NCBI RefSeq assembly: GCF_021018805.1
Contig: NC_086251.1
Coordinates: forward strand, 38,014,767 to 38,078,766
Origin: Prinia subflava
Lineage: Eukaryota; Chordata; Aves; Passeriformes; Cisticolidae
Length of the DNA: 64,000 nt
Direction of reading: 5' to 3'
This document shows positions 61,471 through 64,000 of this stretch, in pieces. The translations under genes were made by a program, and so were the position numbers. Every line of letters begins with the position of its first letter. Positions within the stretch are counted from its first letter, which is position 1. A model generated the notes under the pieces. The model saw only the letters and a program-made list of their open reading frames with translations, did not search any database and was not told where the DNA came from.

Positions 61471-64000
61471 ACTGCCTAAATTCCAGCCAGCACGAGGAGG
61501 CTGAAAGTCTGGAAATGGATTGGCAAGAGCAATTCCACGCTGTGCAATCCACCCACTGTTGGAGAAAGATGTGAATGTGTGTCTAGCACTGACCCTACAT
61601 GGCAAGAGATGCCAGAGGATGGTCTCTCCAGGTGCCAAGAGGGACAGCCCAGGGCCACACTGCAAGAGATGCACCATGCAAGCTTTACCTGCAGGAGCAG
61701 GATATGGACAGGGCATAGCAAAAACTTGTCAGGCCCTTTGAGACAGATCTGCTGCTCAGCAAGGACTTCCCAGACTGGTGGAGACCTCAGTGTGTGTAAG
61801 AATGATCTTCTACAGAAGCTGTTCTTCAGCGCATTTTATTGAGGTCTGCAACCTGAATCTACTTGGGGAGGAAGCGTCTAGGGATGGTTCATCCAACAAA
61901 TCCCTCAACAGGATGCATTGGAGAGACTTGTTAAAACTAAGAGCCACACACTGCTCTGGATCTAAGCTTTAAATCAGTGTCAAATCTGCCTGCAAACTCT
62001 AAATGTGCATTTGCATTTCCCTCCATATACTCTTATAAAAATGAAGACATGCTCAGTGTAACTTCATTTATGTTTAAATTCAGATATAAACTAACCAATC
62101 TGCTACTCTGAACATGGCTCCATACACCTTCCTGGAAGTCCAAACAGATTTAAAATCAGTCATTTTGATCAAGACACTGAAAAGCTGATTAAATTCCATT
62201 TAGTTGTTTGTTTAGGCACTACCTCAATAAATTGCAATATGTGTGACTTAAAAAGCAGCTTAATAGAAGATGTGGGATGGTTGTACCACACTAATCCAAG
62301 GCAGTTCACGGTGGTTTTGAACTATTACACGTGAATGGCCTGACTTCCAGACTGGCATGAAGTAATAACTACACATTACATCAGTGGGTGTTCCTCTCTT
62401 TGAAAACCAGGCCATTAGAGACATTCACTTTGAAATCATATTAAAAATATTAAAATATTAGTGTGGATACACTAAAATGGTATTAATATGAAAGATCTGC
62501 ATTACCCAAATAAGAACATTATTTGTTGACTGAAATACAGAATAAAATTAATGTTGATGACTCAACAAATAACTTCATATTTAAACAAGTTTCAAGCAAA
62601 GGCTCCTCAGGCATTATGGAGATGGGAAGCATAAACATGCCATTACAATTTTAGGTAGGCAGAATGCAATTATCCAAATTGGATTCTGGCCAGAACAATG
62701 GGCACTACCCCCTCCTATTCTTGTTTTTAAAAAAGCTCCCTGACAAAAGTGACAACAGCTGTTATGAGGGAGGAATCTATAAGCTGCTCACACCACCCAT
62801 TGTACTTGATTTAAACATCCTCAATTTCTACCACAGACAAACAGCAGAGGAAGAAACTGGCCAATCACCCGCACATGGAAAGTTGCATGCTAATATTCTC
62901 CTTTCTCTTGGACTTTTACAGCAAAAATTCAGATTCTTACTTGAACTTGAACTGCTTTAATTTTTCCTGGAAGATGGGGATCCAGAGCTGCTTTGAGTGA
63001 GGTGAACCTGCTGGGAAGATATTACCCTGTTGGGCAAGACTTACTGAGAGATGCAGGGGGAAAATGGGTGTCTCCTTAACCATCCCGTACTCCTGCCACT
63101 CTCCTGTATGCATAGCCTTTGTTACACACCTGCTGAAACATCTTCCTCATTTCTCTTTCTACTCTAAGTCACAGAATCTTTCCTGATAAATGGGCTTTGC
63201 AGATATAGATGGTAATTAGCTTTTTGCACACTAAGGTGAGCATGAAGATCAGAGCTCACAAAAATTTTCCCTATACCAAGATGGGACTGCAGAGAAGTGA
63301 TCCCCTCTATTCCACAACTTTACCATCCCAAAATAAATATTTCCAAAAGAGAGATCTTCTCCCTACAGTTTTTCCTTAAGTTACAAGGCATTACATAGTC
63401 TCTCCCGGGTTCAAGTATCATCTCAATCACAGAACAACCTCTAATAGCCATTTAGGTTTCATAAAAGCCCTGTTTCAGTGGATCACTCAAGCCTGACTCC
63501 AGAAACTGCAGGCCAGGAAAGGACGTACACCCCGGAAAAAATGGTAGAATTTAGGTACATGTCTAAAGAGGAGGTTATTTACACTTAAAAATGTTTTTCT
63601 TTTTGCGGCTCAGATTCCCAGAAGAATTGCATTGGACTGGTACTCTGCCAAAAAAACACCCAACATTATCTCTGTCCCTTTCCTCCTGAAATGCCTTCAG
63701 AGCTGTTAGCAGACCAAGGCTATTCTAGAACTAAAAAGGGAAATTTATTCAACAAGCACTATAGCAGGTGGCAGCTGCTAAACAATCTGCCACCAATCAG
63801 CAGTTTATGAAAGAGAGTAAAGAATCCAATAATAACTCACAGTTGGGGAGGGAGACACCAAGCCTGCAGTTATTGAGGGAAGCTCATAACAACACAGAGT
63901 CAACTCTTCAGCAAAATTATTTCTCCTAAAATCTGCTTAATTGCTGAAGTTGGCACTCCCCAGATCCTGCCGTCAGGACAGCCACAGCTGACACACCATA
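61471..64000. other. Non-coding DNA to window end
   Basis: No gene or confident transposon is recognised. AT-rich DNA fills about 62.0-62.7 kb. From about 63720 a segment contains AAATTTATTCAACAAGC and might be part of an LTR in minus orientation running off the window, but no terminus or further LTR feature supports this. Confidence 0.45.

Noticed and set aside
63720..64000. Possible LTR running off the right edge (AAATTTATTCAACAAGC)
   Set aside because: Only a single polyadenylation-like word supports it; no LTR terminus or family-specific block is recognised.
1..64000. tRNA, rRNA, U-type small RNA genes, mitochondrial insertions, CRISPR arrays and bacterial operons
   Set aside because: I looked for characteristic sequences by eye on both strands and found none. 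A covariance-model search would be needed to exclude microRNAs and small nucleolar RNAs.

Overview
This window reads as vertebrate nuclear, non-coding DNA, almost certainly from a bird and probably a songbird. The evidence is two fragments of the CR1 LINE (chicken repeat 1), one ending in the diagnostic 3' ATTCTATG motif, and four solo long terminal repeats (LTRs) of endogenous retroviruses of avian or passerine type. Composition is moderately AT-rich. There is no sign of prokaryotic gene density, ribosome binding sites or operons. The species and the host locus cannot be named from the sequence alone.

I find no protein-coding gene I can support. The open reading frames are short (the longest is 170 codons, inside an LTR), overlap one another on both strands, lack recognisable domains, and often lie in low-complexity or transposon sequence. 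The window is best read as intergenic or long-intron DNA.

Layout: 1-5.9 kb is unannotated single-copy-looking DNA. A worn LTR lies at 5.86-6.42 kb. A purine-biased A-rich stretch covers about 7.3-8.5 kb. A second LTR at 8.64-9.42 kb has a possible 6-bp target-site duplication. From 9.4 to 27.3 kb is single-copy DNA that includes an enhancer-like block at 17.1-17.9 kb and a GC-richer patch at 26.3-27.0 kb. An old CR1 fragment lies at about 27.3-27.6 kb. A long GC-rich LTR (1,366 bp, with a 5-bp duplication) is at 29.66-31.03 kb. An AT-rich homeodomain/octamer-site block lies at 32.3-32.65 kb. A clearer CR1 3' end is at 35.46-35.86 kb. A worn tandem duplication followed by poly-A is at 40.0-40.46 kb. 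An A-rich tract with 43 consecutive A is at 48.33-48.42 kb. A 498-bp LTR with intact termini is at 52.73-53.23 kb. Three further enhancer-like blocks lie at 54.35-54.56, 60.35-60.61 and 61.19-61.47 kb.

All four LTRs lie in minus orientation and both CR1 pieces in plus orientation. The LTRs appear to be solo, without retroviral internal genes. The candidate regulatory blocks are called from sequence texture and motif clustering only; they are hypotheses, not established elements. I did not find a new biological system. The most useful leads are the long GC-rich LTR, the worn duplication at 40 kb, and the possible conserved non-coding elements.
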